A program made the translations under genes and the position numbers. 64,000 nt of DNA, taken from NCBI GenBank assembly GCA_035610365.1, contig CM069438.1:31923869-31987868 (forward strand). The letters are read 5' to 3'. Below the pieces are notes generated by a model. That model saw nothing but the letters and a program-made list of their open reading frames with translations, was not told the origin of the DNA and did no database searches. This DNA comes from Aquatica leii. Taxonomy: Eukaryota > Arthropoda > Insecta > Coleoptera > Lampyridae. Of the stretch, positions 34,449-46,663 are shown piece by piece; the stretch's first letter is position 1; each line of letters begins with the position of its first letter.

Positions 34449-35988
34449 CAGTGTTGTGACAGGTACTCATTTTTTGTACCTAGGTACAGGTACAGGTACA
34501 TTTATTTAAAAGTACCTAAGTACAGGTGCAGGTACAGATTTGGCAAACGTACCTAGGTACAGGTACAGGTACAAAAAAAATGTACCTTAGAATTTCAGGT
34601 ACTTTTTAGGTACTTATTTATGATCATAAAAAATACAAATTTAGTAAACCAACTCTTATTTGTGCAATCTCGTTGGAAGACGATAGAAATCATTACAGCT
34701 ATAAAATGCATGAAATAATTGAAATCAATCAACGACGCTACTATATTAATCACTGTTGATGACACACGCAGTAGCTGGTGTGAATCTCAGTAAAGATATT
34801 AAAATTTATACAACTTTTGTAATTGCAGTTTATTGAGCAGTGCTATTGTTGTTTATTGTATGAAGTGCATTATTTAATAATAAAAATAGGATTACTTATT
34901 CTTAAACGTTTTTTTTTAAGGTTTTGAGACTAAATTATAAGATACTGAACGGGAAGGGTAATGCATGGCAGTTTAGTGATACAGTTGACGTCGGTTAGTA
35001 AGTATTTCAAGGGACCGATCATTTTGTACTTATTCGAGAAGACTTACTATTCGACGTACACGACACTTTCTGATTGGATGTATAAAATATATAAAAGTTA
35101 TGATTGTTGTTACCTTAGGTTGTTACTATACTTACCGACATGATGAATAACGCACTTATTTCTACTAATAAATATAGAAGTCTGGAGTGATCGATGAAAC
35201 ACCGGATAAATATAAAAATAAGACTGAAATTAACATGTAAATTCGTAACACAGTTCGTAACAATCTTTCAGACGCAGACGTAATTTTTTCTGTAGTTGTC
35301 ACGTTTCCGTTTTGTCGCAGAGATGTTGTTCATTAACATTCACTTGCACAACGTATCTGTAACGTATTTTAAGTTGCACATTTGTAATGTGACGGTATCG
35401 CATCAAATTGGCGTTTATGTTACATACAATTTCAGAACGATTTTAGTATGTCGAAATTGCTTGTTTCAGAGACGCAACAATTGCGTATCAGCGCAATGTA
35501 ACAAATGTTTCATGTTTGTGATGAATTGCAATGTAACAGAAACGTTATGTGTTTGCTGGGTGGCTACTCATGTTAACAGTCCGATTGCATTGTTGTTATG
35601 ATTATTGTAAATGATTCATCCGAGGGCTGTCTTTAAGTGTGATGTCACTGCCTACATTTGCACTTTTAACAAGGAAGTTTTATACACATTAACGGTACCC
35701 TTCGGGTATCATTAAGGAAAAATTGCGTAGGTCATGTACTATTTTTGGAAGGTTTTAGTAATTTTAAATGTGATTTAAGTCCGAAACAAATATATAAAGC
35801 GTACAATACATGTACGCTTAAAAGTACCTATTTTATTAGGTACTTAGGTACAAAGGTACTTGCTAAAAAGTACCTAGGTACAGGTAAAGGTACATAAATT
35901 AAAAAGTACCTTTCTAGGTACTTAGGTACACAAAAATTACCTAGGTACTTGTACCTAGGTACATTTGCCTAGGTACATCCCAACACTG
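34449..35988. mobile_element. hAT-like non-autonomous element, CCTAGG-palindrome family
   Basis: It starts CAGTGTTGTGACAGGTACTC and ends GTACATCCCAACACTG. AGTATTTG stands on both sides (34441-34448 and 35989-35996), a perfect 8-bp target duplication. Both subterminal regions (34480-34620 and 35820-35980) are arrays of GTACCTAGGTAC and half-sites GGTACAGGTAC. No transposase ORF is visible. The interior around 35240-35570 is rich in GTAACA/TGTTAC words and ends in TTTGCTGGG, hinting at a further old insertion. Confidence 0.88.
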
Positions 35989-36041
35989 AGTATTTGTATC
36001 TATATCTAGATACTAGAAAAAAAGTATCTGTTACAACACTG

Positions 36042-36412
36042 GTGCAGGAGTAACTATAACGTGTATAAGGTCGAAAGCATCAATTAATTAAAACAAAATA
36101 TACTGGCAGGAATAATTATTATAACTTGTTTTAAGAAAGTTTTAATATAATTAGCACGAGTATCGTTTTTTTATGGTAATTTTGCACCCAACATAATATA
36201 ATTAATAAATAATGTACGCCACTGTGAAACTGTCAATAACGTTGTAATGCAACCAAGGCTTGTGTGCAAAGATCTTGTGTGAGTCAGTTGGTCACTCGGT
36301 CACCGCTGGTCACCGCTTCCTTTCGTCACTTTTGTTTGTGTTTCTTTAGAACAACAAAAAGTAGCTTTAAGCAACACAGCAATATATAATATTAATACTT
36401 ATATTCGCCAAT
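36042..36412 (+). promoter_or_regulatory. 5' flank and leader of ZAD gene 3
   Basis: Almost the same as 20506-20853, with a 20-base insertion near 36265 and a small duplication of GGTCACCGC. It is probably the promoter and leader of gene 3. Confidence 0.45.
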
Positions 36413-38150
36413 ATGGGAGAAAAGGCAACGAACTTTTGTCGAATTTGTTTAGTAGAAATAGCGAAAACCAAGCAGTATTATTTTATCAATAACGACAATG
36501 AGTTACAACTAAAATCCAAGTTGTTGGATTTTCTACCAAAAATTGTAAGTACAACTGGATGGATTCTATTTCCTAACATTAATCTTCTTACAGGATCTAA
36601 ATATCACACCAAATCCAATTGTTTGTAACATCTGTATGATTACAATTGAAGAAATATATGAATTCAAACAACTGGGTATACAAACTGAAACAACTATAAG
36701 GAATTTTCGACAACCAGCAGCAATTAAACACGAGTTGCTGGATGAGAACATTACAGTTGAACTTTCAGACTTAAAAATCATCAGCGATGACTGTTTGAAT
36801 ATCAATACCGATGTGCCTGCATGTATCGAAAAATCGTCAAAAACAGAACTGTATTATTGTTACAACTGTGACTTCAACACTAACAAGAAGACAACTTTGA
36901 TTCAACATCTGAATTATACAAATCTAAGCAAGTCTGTTTTAAAGAGACATATGTGTAAGCCTACTGGTCAGAAACCATTCAAATGCAATATGTGTGATTA
37001 CTGTAGTGTCACTAAGTCGAATTTAAAAAAACATATGCGTAGGCATACTGGTAAAACACCATTTAAATGCAATATATGTGATTACTGTAGTACCACCACC
37101 TCGTGTTTAAAAATACACTTGCGGCAGCACACTGGTGAAAAACCATTTAAATGTAATAAATGTGATTACAGTAGCGCTCTTTTGGGCAATTTAAACATGC
37201 ATTTACGTAAGCACACTGGTGAGAAGCCATTTAAATGCAATTTATGTGATTACTGCAGTATCACCAAGGACATGTTAAAAATGCATATTATGCGTAAGCA
37301 TACTGGCGAGAAACCATTTAAATGCAATCTATGTGATTACTGCAGTAACACCAAGGAGAAGTTAAAAATGCATATGCATAAGCATACCGGGGAAAAACCA
37401 TTCATATGCAATATGTGTGATTACTGTAGTCTCACTAAGTCGAATTTAACACAACATATGCGTAGGCATACTGGTGAAAGACCATTTCAATGCAATGTAT
37501 GTGATTACTCTAGTACCACTTCCTTTTGTTTAAAAATACACCTGCGGCAGCACACTGGTGAAAAACCATTTAAATGCAATATATGTGATTACGGCACTAT
37601 CACAAAGTCGGTTTTAAAAAGGCATATGTGCAAGCATACTGGTGAGAAACCATTTAAATGCAATGTTTGTGATCACTGCAGTATTACCAAGTCAGAATTA
37701 AAAATACACTTGCGGCAACACACTGGTGAAAAACCATTTAAATGTAATAAATGTGATTACAGTAGCGCTCTTTTGGGCAATTTAAACATACATTTACGTA
37801 AGCATACTGGTGAGAAGCTATTTAAATGCAATATATGTGACTACTCTTCTATCACCATGTATCAGTTAAAAACGCATTTGTGGAAGCACACTGGTGAGAA
37901 ACCATTTAAATGCAATATATGTGATTACTGCTGTACTGCCAAAGTGTATTTAACAAGGCATGTGCGTACGCACACTGGTGAGAAACCATTTAAATGCAAT
38001 ATGTGCGGTTACTGTAGTATTGCCAAGTCGGATTTAAAAAAACATATGCGTAAGCATACTGGTGATAAACCATTTGAATGTAATATTTGCAATTACTGCA
38101 GTGCCACCAAGTCAGTTTTAAAAAGGCATATGCATAGACACTCTTTGTAA
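36413..38150 (+). CDS. ZAD-C2H2 zinc-finger protein, gene 3 (A/B hybrid, 14 fingers)
   Basis: Exon 1 36413-36544, intron 36545-36593 (49 nt, GTAAGT...ACAG), exon 2 36594-38150; 562 residues. The ZAD (C9, C12, C55, C58) and linker differ from gene 2 by only a couple of residues. The 14 regular fingers then depart: fingers 8-11 (GTITKSVLKRH, HCSITKSELKIH, SSALLGNLNIH, SSITMYQLKTH) match fingers 4-7 of gene 4, and the C-terminus (GYCSIAKSDLKKH, then NYCSATKSVLKRHMHRHSL) is the one shared by genes 4-6. The 3' flank is B-type too. Fingers 3 and 10 are near-copies, showing an internal duplication. The reading frame is fully open. Likely nuclear DNA-binding factor. Confidence 0.87.
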
Positions 38151-39082
38151 TTTTAATTCTATTTATAAAAACATATCAAAGGGGTATTTTAAATTGTGAC
38201 AAATGGTATTTTAAAACTGTGTGATATAACGAAACACTTGTTATTGTGCAACAAATTTTGTTTCATACCTATTTTTATTTAAACGTAGTTTTAGCACAAT
38301 ATTTATCAGTGACAGCTTCTCTATTAGGTCATTTGGTCATTGTCCTTCCAAAAAAAATTGTTTTAAAATTGTGTTTAAAAAAATACTAAAAATTCGTTTT
38401 ATTATTAATTTACAATTGGAAACGTTTCATTTTGCTTATTTGAAAGACAGATAAATTGACTTGAAATATAAATATTTTATTAAGTAGCTAGGAATGTGTT
38501 TTTAAAGCTTTAATATTAAAATAACCTTCTTGCAGCATTGACCACCAGTCGCCACTGATATTTATTTAATCCGTTTTATGTAATCTACATCCTTATTTTT
38601 TATTAAAAACTAAGTATCTTAAAAGCTATTTGATTTTTTTACAAGTGGGAAATTTAATAAAAAACCACTGCACGTTCACAACATACATACATAATATGGA
38701 TAACTAACATATAAAATGTAATAAAATTAAAATAAAGATTTAGATGAAGATATTAACTAGCATTTAAATCTTCACATCACAAATACAAATTAAATTTCAG
38801 TGCACCCCACTTATTGGAGTCACGGATAATGTTATCAATTGTGTAATGTTATCACTTTATTAAAGAACGAGTCGGACGTACGCTGCTACATAGAAAAAAC
38901 ACCGTTTATAGTAATAATTTTGTTTTATTTTATCAATTTTCTGCTGGGGTTTGCTTCTATACATAAACAATCTATTTTGCATGAATTTATATTATTTTTG
39001 ATTTCTTTTTATTAACGGTCTCAAAGTATTTAATACCACAGGTCCGTAATTTTTGATTTATTTGACTCTAAATTTTAAATTT
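38151..39082. other. 3' flank of gene 3 (B-type flank)
   Basis: Matches 42769-43695, 52019-52945 and 61072-61660 after genes 4, 5 and 6. AT-rich, no gene. Similarity to the other B flanks breaks at about 39082, where an unrelated T/C-rich antisense LINE fragment begins. Confidence 0.6.
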
Positions 39083-40378
39083 TGTAGCATATTATTTTCT
39101 CTTTCCGTCTCTCCGGGAATCCTTCTTTTTTTCATATTTTATTTACTACTTCCGGCATCTTTTTTGCTAATTTTCTTCTTCGTATACCTACTCTTCGCCT
39201 TATATCCCATCTTCTCCAGCCGCCTTCCTTTTTTTACTTTTTTTATTGCCTCTATTACTTCGTCTTCGTGTTCTCTCCCCCCAGCTGGTTCCTAAAATAT
39301 CTGTCCCATTTTTACTTTCCTATAAGGAAAGTATAGCGATCGCATTTTTTTTTCAAAAAAAATTTTTTTAAGAATTTTAGCGAATACTCGCAAAATACTT
39401 TTAGGACGTGTGATACACAACATTTTTTGTGCTGACCTTTATAGTATAAATTAATTAAAAGCAGTTATTTAAGTATTATTTATGACAGCATAACTTTAAA
39501 AAAATATGTAAATATTCCTTCATCATTCCTTATAGGAAAGTTTTTATTTGTATTTCCTTTGTGGTCAATTTTCTCTTCTTTTTTTCCTTTAGGTATTTCC
39601 ATATCTCTTCCGTTTTTATTCCTGTGATCTGATCTTTTTGTTTTCTTCCTTGTTTCTCTCGCATGTTTTCTTGTAGATTTTTACTGCTTTTTCTTTGCCT
39701 CCTTGCATTATCTATCCCACCATTTCTTTATTCTTGTTTTCTTTCTCCTCCACTTTCTAAATCTGACTTTTTTTGTTGCTTTCTCCATCATCTCTCTTAT
39801 TTTCTCCACTGTCTTGTAATCTCTTTCTTACCCATACCGTTTTCTCTATTCTCTCTTTGTATCTCTTTATACCCTCTGCTGTACACTTTTTTGTTATGTA
39901 TTCCTCATCTTTTTCTTTCTCTTTCCTCTATTGTCAATCCCAGTGGTTGGTGGTCTGACTCCACCTTTTCTCTCTCCTTAAATGTCTTCACCTTTTTTCC
40001 AGCCACTTCATTTTTCATTAAAAAATTTATTATTGACTTCTTTTCCCTTTCTCTCCTTTCTTCTTTTATTTCTTTAATTTCTTGCTTTATTCCTTGCATG
40101 TTTTATTCCATGTGTTTCATCATCTCTCATTAATTCCTTTAGTTTCTCTATTTTTTCTGTTCTTTTGTCTTTCCTCTTTCTGTTATGCACTGTTTCCTTC
40201 GTTTTCCTCTGTTATCTTTTTAATGTCTGCTGATCTTATTCTTTTCTTCCATTTTTAAATATTTGTTGTCTGTCCTTTTTTTTCTCTTTTATTTATTCCT
40301 TTCTCCTTTTTATTTCTCCGTACTGTTTTCTTTCTTTTCGTGTTTAAAACGTCCCACTTTTAGTGGTTTCGCCTTAAT
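39083..40378 (-). mobile_element. Antisense fragment of a second purine-rich LINE
   Basis: The plus strand is extremely T/C-rich, so the minus strand is purine-rich like the LINEs at 12974 and 25010. A minus-strand frame at 39905-40099 reads KVESDHQPLGLTIEERERKR, matching the end of a LINE endonuclease domain (compare EESDYQPLEVFLKGKE in copy 2), with lysine-rich helical text around it. It is highly decayed, with stops in all frames, and is interrupted by a small TIR element at 39314-39541. Confidence 0.55.
39314..39541. mobile_element. 228-bp MITE with ACTTTCCTATAAGGAA ends
   Basis: ACTTTCCTATAAGGAA (39314-39329) and TTCCTTATAGGAAAGT (39526-39541) are exact inverted repeats of 16 bp, each itself nearly palindromic. 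No ORF. It sits inside the antisense LINE fragment. The flanking T runs hide the target duplication. Confidence 0.7.
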
Positions 40379-41253
40379 TTCCAATTACAATTATGTAATT
40401 ATTATATTATAAAATTATAAATATAAACCACGAGTCAATTTTTTTATATGTATAGGTACGTATAATATTTATATCTGTTTATTACAATTTCGTTTTATGT
40501 ATAGATACAGTAAATGCTACAAAAAACACATGTAACATAAATATTTATCATTGTAGAACGGAAATTGATTGATATACATTAAAACTGTAACATCGAAAAT
40601 TCAGTTTAAGTAAACTTCGTATGTAGTATGCATAAACACTTAAAATTTAAAGCGCAACCTCTTTCTAATTAGCTTATCATTATATAATAATGATAGAGTA
40701 ATATAGTAACTATGCGAAGTAATAACATTCTGCTGAACTTTCATTGTTTATTATTTTGAAATGAATATACACAACGTTTCGATTGCTGTGGTATCTGCAA
40801 TCGTCATCAGGTGAATACTGACGATTGCAGATACCACAGCAATCGAAACGTTGTGTATATTCATTTCAAAATAATAAACAATGAAAGTTCACCAGAATCT
40901 TATTACTTCGCATCAAGCAACATTGTTTAATACATTCAAACAAACATAGTAACTATATTTTGCAGGCATAATTCAATAAATTGAAATAAGATACTGGTGT
41001 GTACATGTTGCTTATAATTTTTTCAATTAAATTACATTGCTACTTACGTTTGAGAGCTTCTGACCGTTAATTTCAACAATTCTTTTCAATCATCGACCTG
41101 GCAACATCGGAAAGCTATGCTTTTTTTTCCGATGTTTTCAATGCACATTCTAACCTCAATTTTTGTATAAGAAACAAACAAAAAATAAAAACCGAAGAAT
41201 TATACCCCTTTGTTATACCCAATAACGCAACTGTAATTGAAGGTGTAGGTAAT
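40379..41253. other. Spacer and 5' flank of ZAD gene 4
   Basis: Non-coding. It holds a long inverted repeat at 40712-40913. From about 40940 it aligns with 48530-48636 and the 5' flank of genes 5 and 6. The site where those two flanks carry a hAT-like insertion (TTTGAGAG, 41050) is uninterrupted here, with about 30 extra bases before the shared TCATCGACCTGGCAACATCG. Confidence 0.55.
40712..40913. repeat. Long perfect-looking inverted repeat (95-bp arms, 12-bp loop)
   Basis: Arms 40712-40806 and 40819-40913 are reverse complements with about two mismatches; the loop is TCAGGTGAATAC. Each arm contains GCAATCGAAACGTTGTG (or its complement) and a TTCATTTCAAAATAATAAAC tail. This resembles the 3'-end text of retroelements in many insects, so the palindrome may be two head-to-head element tails. 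Confidence 0.85.
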
Positions 41254-42768
41254 ATGGGAGATAAGACAACGAGCAGTTGTCGAATTTGTTTACTGGAAAC
41301 TGAGCAGTATTACTTTATCAACAACGACAATGAGTCAAAGCTACAATCCAAGTTGTTGAATTTTCTACCAGGAATTGTACGTACAATTAGATGAATTCTA
41401 TTGAATAACATTAAATTTCTTACAGGATCTAAATATCACACCGAACCCAATTGCTTGTAACAGATGTATGACTACAATTGAAGAAATATATGAATTCAAA
41501 CAAGTGGGTATACAAACCGAAATAACTATAAGGGATTTAAGACAACAAGCAGCAATTAAAGAGGAGTTGCTTGATGGGAACATTAAAGATGAACTTTCAG
41601 ACTTGAAAATCGTCGTCAATGATTGTTTGGAAATCAATAAGGATATGCCTGCATGCAATGAAGAACCTTCAAAAACAGAACTGTATTATTGTTACAACAC
41701 TAACAAGAAGACTCAACATCTGATTAATACAAATCTAAATGTGCACCTCGATGAGAACCCTTCCAATTATAATAAATTCAATTATAAAACTTCTAACAAC
41801 ACCTTGTCGACAAGTGAGATTAGTGAAGAACAATTTAAATGCAATCTATGTGATTACTTTAGTACTACAAAGTTGGTTTTAAAAAGACATATGCGTAAGC
41901 ATACTGGTGAGAAGCCATATAAATGTAATACCTGTGATTACTGTAGTACCACCATGTGGCAGTTAAAAATTCATAAGTATAAACACACTGGTGAAAAACC
42001 ATTTAAATGCAAAATATGCAATTACTGTAGTACCAGTAAATCAGATTTAAAACGGCATTTGCAGAAGCACACCGGTGAAAGACCATTTAAATGCAATATA
42101 TGTGATTACGGCACTATCACAAAGTTGGTTTTAAAAAGGCATATGTGCAAGCATACTGGTGAGAAACCATTTAAATGCAATGTTTGTGATCACTGCAGTA
42201 TTACCAAGTCGGATTTAAAAATACACTTGCGGCAACACACTGGTGAAAAACCATTTAAATGTAATAAATGTGATTACAGTAGCGCTCTTTTGGGCAATTT
42301 AAACATGCATTTACGTAAGCATACTGGTGAGAAGCCATTTAAATGCAATATATGTGACTACTCTTCTATCACCATGTATCAGTTAAAAACATATCGAATT
42401 TAAATATTCATATGCGCCGGCATACTGGTGAAAAACCATTTAAATGCAATATATGTGATTACTGCTGTATCACCAAATCAGAGTTAAAAATTCATATACG
42501 TACGCACACTGCTGAGAAACCATTTAAATGCAATATATGTGATTACTGCAGTATTTACAGGTCTAACTTAAAACAACATATGCGTAAGCATACTGGTGAA
42601 AAACCATTTAAATGCAATATGTGCGGTTACTGTAGTATTGCCAAGTCGGATTTAAAAAAACATATGCGTAAGCATACTGGTGACAAACCATTTGAATGCA
42701 ATATCTGCAATTACTGCAGTGCCACCAAGTCAGTTTTAAAAAGGCATATGCATAGACACTCTTTGTAA
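41254..42768 (+). pseudogene. ZAD-C2H2 gene 4, broken by an out-of-frame finger fusion
   Basis: Exon 1 41254-41376 (41 codons), intron 41377-41425 (49 nt, GTACGT...ACAG), exon 2 from 41426. The ZAD ligands are CRIC (C9, C12) and ACNRC (C52, C55). Six complete fingers follow the B-type linker (DENPSNYNKFNYKTSNNTL). The seventh reads SSITMYQLKT and then YRI-stop at 42403. There the sequence switches to the middle of a different finger (ATATCGAATTTAAA, the SISNLKIH helix of gene 6) in another frame. That frame runs open from 42412 to 42768 with four more full fingers and the shared HMHRHSL end. The fusion deleted finger DNA out of register. A 366-residue ZAD plus six-finger protein could still be made. 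The donor is the weaker-looking GTACGT. Confidence 0.75.
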
Positions 42769-43695
42769 TTTTAATTCTATTTATAAAAACATATCAAAGG
42801 GGTATTTTAAATTGTGACAAATGGTATTTTAAAACTGTGTGATGTAACGAAACACTTGTTAGTGTGCAACAAATTTTGTTTCATACCTATTTTTATTTAA
42901 ACGTAGTTTTAGCACAATATTTATCAGTGGCAGCTTCTCCATTAGGTCATTTGGTCATTGTCCTTCCAAAAAAACTGTTTTAAAAATTGTGTTTAAAAAA
43001 ATACTAAAAATTCGTTTTATTATTAATTTACAATTGGAAACGTTTCATTTTGCTTATTCGAAAGACAGATAAATTGACTTGAAATATAAATCTTTTATTA
43101 AGTAGGAATGTGTTTTTAAAGCTTTAATATTAAAATAACCTTCTTGCAGCATTGACCGCCAGTCGCCACTGATATTTATTTAATCCGTTCTATGTAATCT
43201 ACATCCCTATTTTTTATTAAAAACTAAGTATCTTAAAAGCTATTTGATTTTTTTACAAGTGGGAAATTTAATAAAAAACCACAATGCACGTTCACAACAT
43301 ACATACATAATATGGATAACTAACATATAAAATGTAATAAAATTAAAATAAAGATTTAGATGAAGATATTAACTAGCATTTAAATTTTCACATCACAAAT
43401 TAAATTACAGTGCACCCCACTTATTGGAGTCACGGATAATGTTATCAATTGTGTAATGTTATCACTTTATTAAAGAACGATTCGGACGTATGCTGCTACA
43501 TAGAAAAAACACCGTTTATAGTAATCATAATTTTGTTTTATTTTATCAATTTTCTGCTGGGGTTTGCTTCTATACATAAACAATCTATTTTGCATGAATT
43601 TATATTATTTTTGATTTCTTTTTATAAACGGTGTCAAAGTATTTAATACCACAGGTCCGTAATTTTCGATTTATTTTACTCTAAATTTTAAATGT
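42769..43695. other. 3' flank of gene 4 (B-type flank)
   Basis: AT-rich, non-coding, near-identical to 52019-52945. No gene seen. Confidence 0.55.
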
Positions 43696-46663
43696 TGTAT
43701 GACACTTTTTTTGCTTACATTGATGCTGTTTTCACCTTCTGGGTAAACAACTTGTTAATCAGATACACGCTGTATGTATTTACTGCTTTTAACCAATAAA
43801 CATTATTGTATTTTGAGTTTTGGATATTGCTATCATTCGGTTATTGTTATCAAAAACTCCAAGCCCCAACACGTGATTCTGTTAATACTTGTTACAATTT
43901 ACTTCTAAATTATGAATTATTGTTAAATTGTAAGCTATATTACGTTAAACGTATGCACGTATTATTGGGAATTTTTATCTACAAGCGTAGATAGATAAAA
44001 GGTGTCTGGCGTGAGTGCGTACGCTTGATAGAAACTTTTCCAGGCAATTCCGTTCAAAATTCCGTTTTAACCGTAGCTAATTATTGAAGCATAATCGGAA
44101 TAATTCCGGATCAAAGTCTTTAATATTGTCATCTCCGGCGTGTGTGTTTCACATCCAAATGCAAATTAGAATTGTTGAATTGTCAATCGTGGCCGAACCA
44201 TTGAATCAACGAAGCTTAAAATCAGGTACCTAGTTACATACTTTAATTAATTTGGGGTGGCAAAACGTGGTTAAAAAAAAAGAAGAAGCCAGTAAAAGAA
44301 AGGAGACGTTCTGTTATTTATTCTGGATTGTCTCTGTAAAATTAAAATTTAATTTTATTTGTCAACTTTAGTATATAATAGTTCATTATTTTTATTATAT
44401 CTACGTTAGTTATTGAATGGGCGTTTTTCCGCAAGTATTTTATTTGGGTTTACACGTAAGCTTTGACGGTAAGAGGCATTGTCACCGGGTTTAAGCCTCC
44501 TATATAACGACACGTTGAAAATTGGTACCAATGTTATTCGGCGCGTTATCACTTAATAATTGTCACTATAATCAATGGAACAAAATTTAGATTAATTGTG
44601 TTGAATTTTGATAATTTTCTTTTCTTGCGGTTGAAAAAAAAACAATTTATATTATGTTCTCTGTTTTGATAAAATAATTATAATCAGTCAATCTCTAAGT
44701 TTGTTTTTTTTTAAACAAGGTGTTACCCATGGCATGCACTTGTTGTCAGTTAATCTTTAGACAATCAAACTTTTAGTGAAAAATTTAGGATCTGGCGCCC
44801 ATTAAATAATTAAGTTAAGAACCCTCCCTTCAGCCGACTGCTAGCGGCACCCCTTTAAACATCGCCTGGTTAGTGGGTTTACAACTGTATACCTATATCT
44901 GATTATTTAACTATTTTTCTTTTCTTTTGTGCTCTTTCTTTTTTTTTGTTCTTAGAGATTAGTTATTTGGTGTGGAAAAAAAGGGGCGTGTAACATACTG
45001 ACCGGACTAGTGTGACGCTTACTCCCAATGGAAGTATTTGTTAATACGGACGAAATTTTCATTGTGTCCGCCTATGTATTTTGACTTGAAATTAGCTTAC
45101 GGTTTGGACGCCCCCTACCGATCTTTACGCGTGACTGTCATTTACGACGAATTCTTTAACTTGGAAACTGCATAAAATGGCCGGTGGGCTAGCAATTAAA
45201 ATTTCCTAAACCATCCACCGTAATGGGAACCAATTTATAAGGGTATTACGCTTATAATACATTTGCGTCGTCACCGGGTAAGCTAATAGCTGTCATTTAT
45301 TAAAACTCTGTTGTAATTTCTCGTAATTTGATAGCCGTTCCGCCACGTGCGGGCATTTGTTCCTAGTCGTTAACTATTGATGAAGAATCAATTTCGAATA
45401 ATAATTTCGTCGGATGAATATAATCTGAGGCATACGACATATGGCAAAAATTTAATGTACCGAAGCTAACTACCATTGTCGAGATTCTACTCAGGCGGCA
45501 GATACCTGCGTAACCACCGTTTTCGTCGGGGTATAACAGCATACGACGACCGGGTTTGGCCTTATGTACTTGTGTTAAATATAACTAATCATTTTGTAGA
45601 TTTCACTTTCGTGAGGAATTAGTTTGACACGACTTGCTATTTAAGAGTGTTTACAGGATTGCTTGCCGAGGAAGGCGCTTTCTTCGTACGAGTGAAAGTT
45701 CCTGTATTAGGGGTAAGTGATTTTATGTGGTTTATTTGTTGTCAGAAAGGTCACTTACGAAACTTTTGCTAATAGTAATTCCGTTATGATTAACGTAATT
45801 GTATTACCATTTAGGTAGTAAGTTTGCTTATTTTGTGTTACGTATGCTGTGTACTACCAATCATTATTATGATAATTTAATATTAATGCCGTAATTGTTA
45901 TCACTGTTTTATTATCAGTAAGGTAGTATTATTACTTCTTTTGTACGATTCGTATACGGTGTCTCACCGATAACTGTTAGGATAGTTTTATGTTAATGCC
46001 ATAATTATTATCACTGTTTTATTGTCAGTAATGCCATATTACTAATTATTTTGTGGATTCCGCATGCTGTATACAAACGATATTTACTACGAACTATTCT
46101 TCGCTATTTATTTCACTGTACTTTACTGATGTGATGTGTGTTGCCGATACTACAGGCATTTATGTAGAAAATTTGATGTAATCCTTAATCAAAGTTTCCT
46201 CTACTTATTAATGCAAATGGTTAATCATTTTAGAAGTTAAGGTTGGCGCATTTAGTGCACATTTGTCAATTTACGGCACTACTAAAGCAAACTGTGATAG
46301 GTATTAATTCTACCTGGAAACCATTAAATTTCGTATCTTCTTATTACTATCCAACGTTAAGACATTAAATTGATTATACTTGTTAATCTTTCTTTTTATC
46401 TTTCCTGCTCCTGTGATTATCGTTACCTATTAATTACTTTTGGCTACTCGAACAGCCGAGTATAAGGATTACGAACCTTAAATTGAGTTACAAGTTTATA
46501 CCGCCTGTCTTGAGCGGGACAGAAGTGACTTTGGATCAACTCTGGCGCCCTGAAACATCTTTTCTGTATTTATTGTGGACCTCCCCATCTCCGACTATTG
46601 TGAGTTGGGCGTGCAAGCTTGTAACATATCTGAAATAGAAAGCTAAGGGACGGTACCATTCTC
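43696..46663. other. B-unit spacer with LTR-retrotransposon debris, copy 1
   Basis: Long non-coding stretch, nearly identical to 52946-55886. It contains two plus-strand TGGCGCCC primer-site-like words (44793 and 46543). A polypurine-like run GGAAAAAAAGGGGCG ending near 44994 is followed directly by TGTAACATAC, which looks like an internal-region end meeting an LTR start. A 110-bp tandem repeat lies near 45776-46100. No protein-coding signal: the region is best read as remains of long LTRs. Confidence 0.45.
45776..46100. repeat. Degenerate ~110-bp tandem repeat, about three units
   Basis: ATGCCGTAATTGTTATCACT (45886) recurs as ATGCCATAATTATTATCACT 110 bases on, followed in each by GTTTTATTRTCAGTAA and a GTATRCGGT/GCTGTATAC-like end. 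A weaker unit precedes them. The duplicate in the next B unit is at about 55008-55330. Confidence 0.6.

Larger units (their letters stand above)
31190..36041. mobile_element. hAT-like TCTAGA-palindrome element, A-unit copy 2, enlarged by nested insertions
   Basis: Left end CAGTGTTGTGACGTATCTAG at 31190, right end TACAACACTG at 36041, flanks GTGCAAGA / GTGCAGGA as in copy 1. It is 3.7 kb longer than copy 1 because a CCCA-ended element (31911-34040) and a second hAT-like element (34449-35988) inserted into it. The palindromes GTATCTAGATAC are visible at 31203-31241 and 31297-31308, and in variant form near 36004. Confidence 0.8.

Noticed and set aside
34400..36040. Telomere- or satellite-like TAGGTAC and TATCTAGA repeats
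   Set aside because: They are confined to the ends of elements with inverted termini and 8-bp duplications, so they are subterminal transposon repeats.
40801..40860. Hammerhead-ribozyme-like CTGACGA...CGAAAC in the palindrome
   Set aside because: The spacing between the helix and GAAA is wrong for a hammerhead core (two extra bases), and the bases instead pair in a longer simple stem.
43806..43994. 62-codon frame repeated at 53054 and 63659
   Set aside because: Its conservation is explained by B-unit duplication; no family features, no coding signal beyond an open frame.
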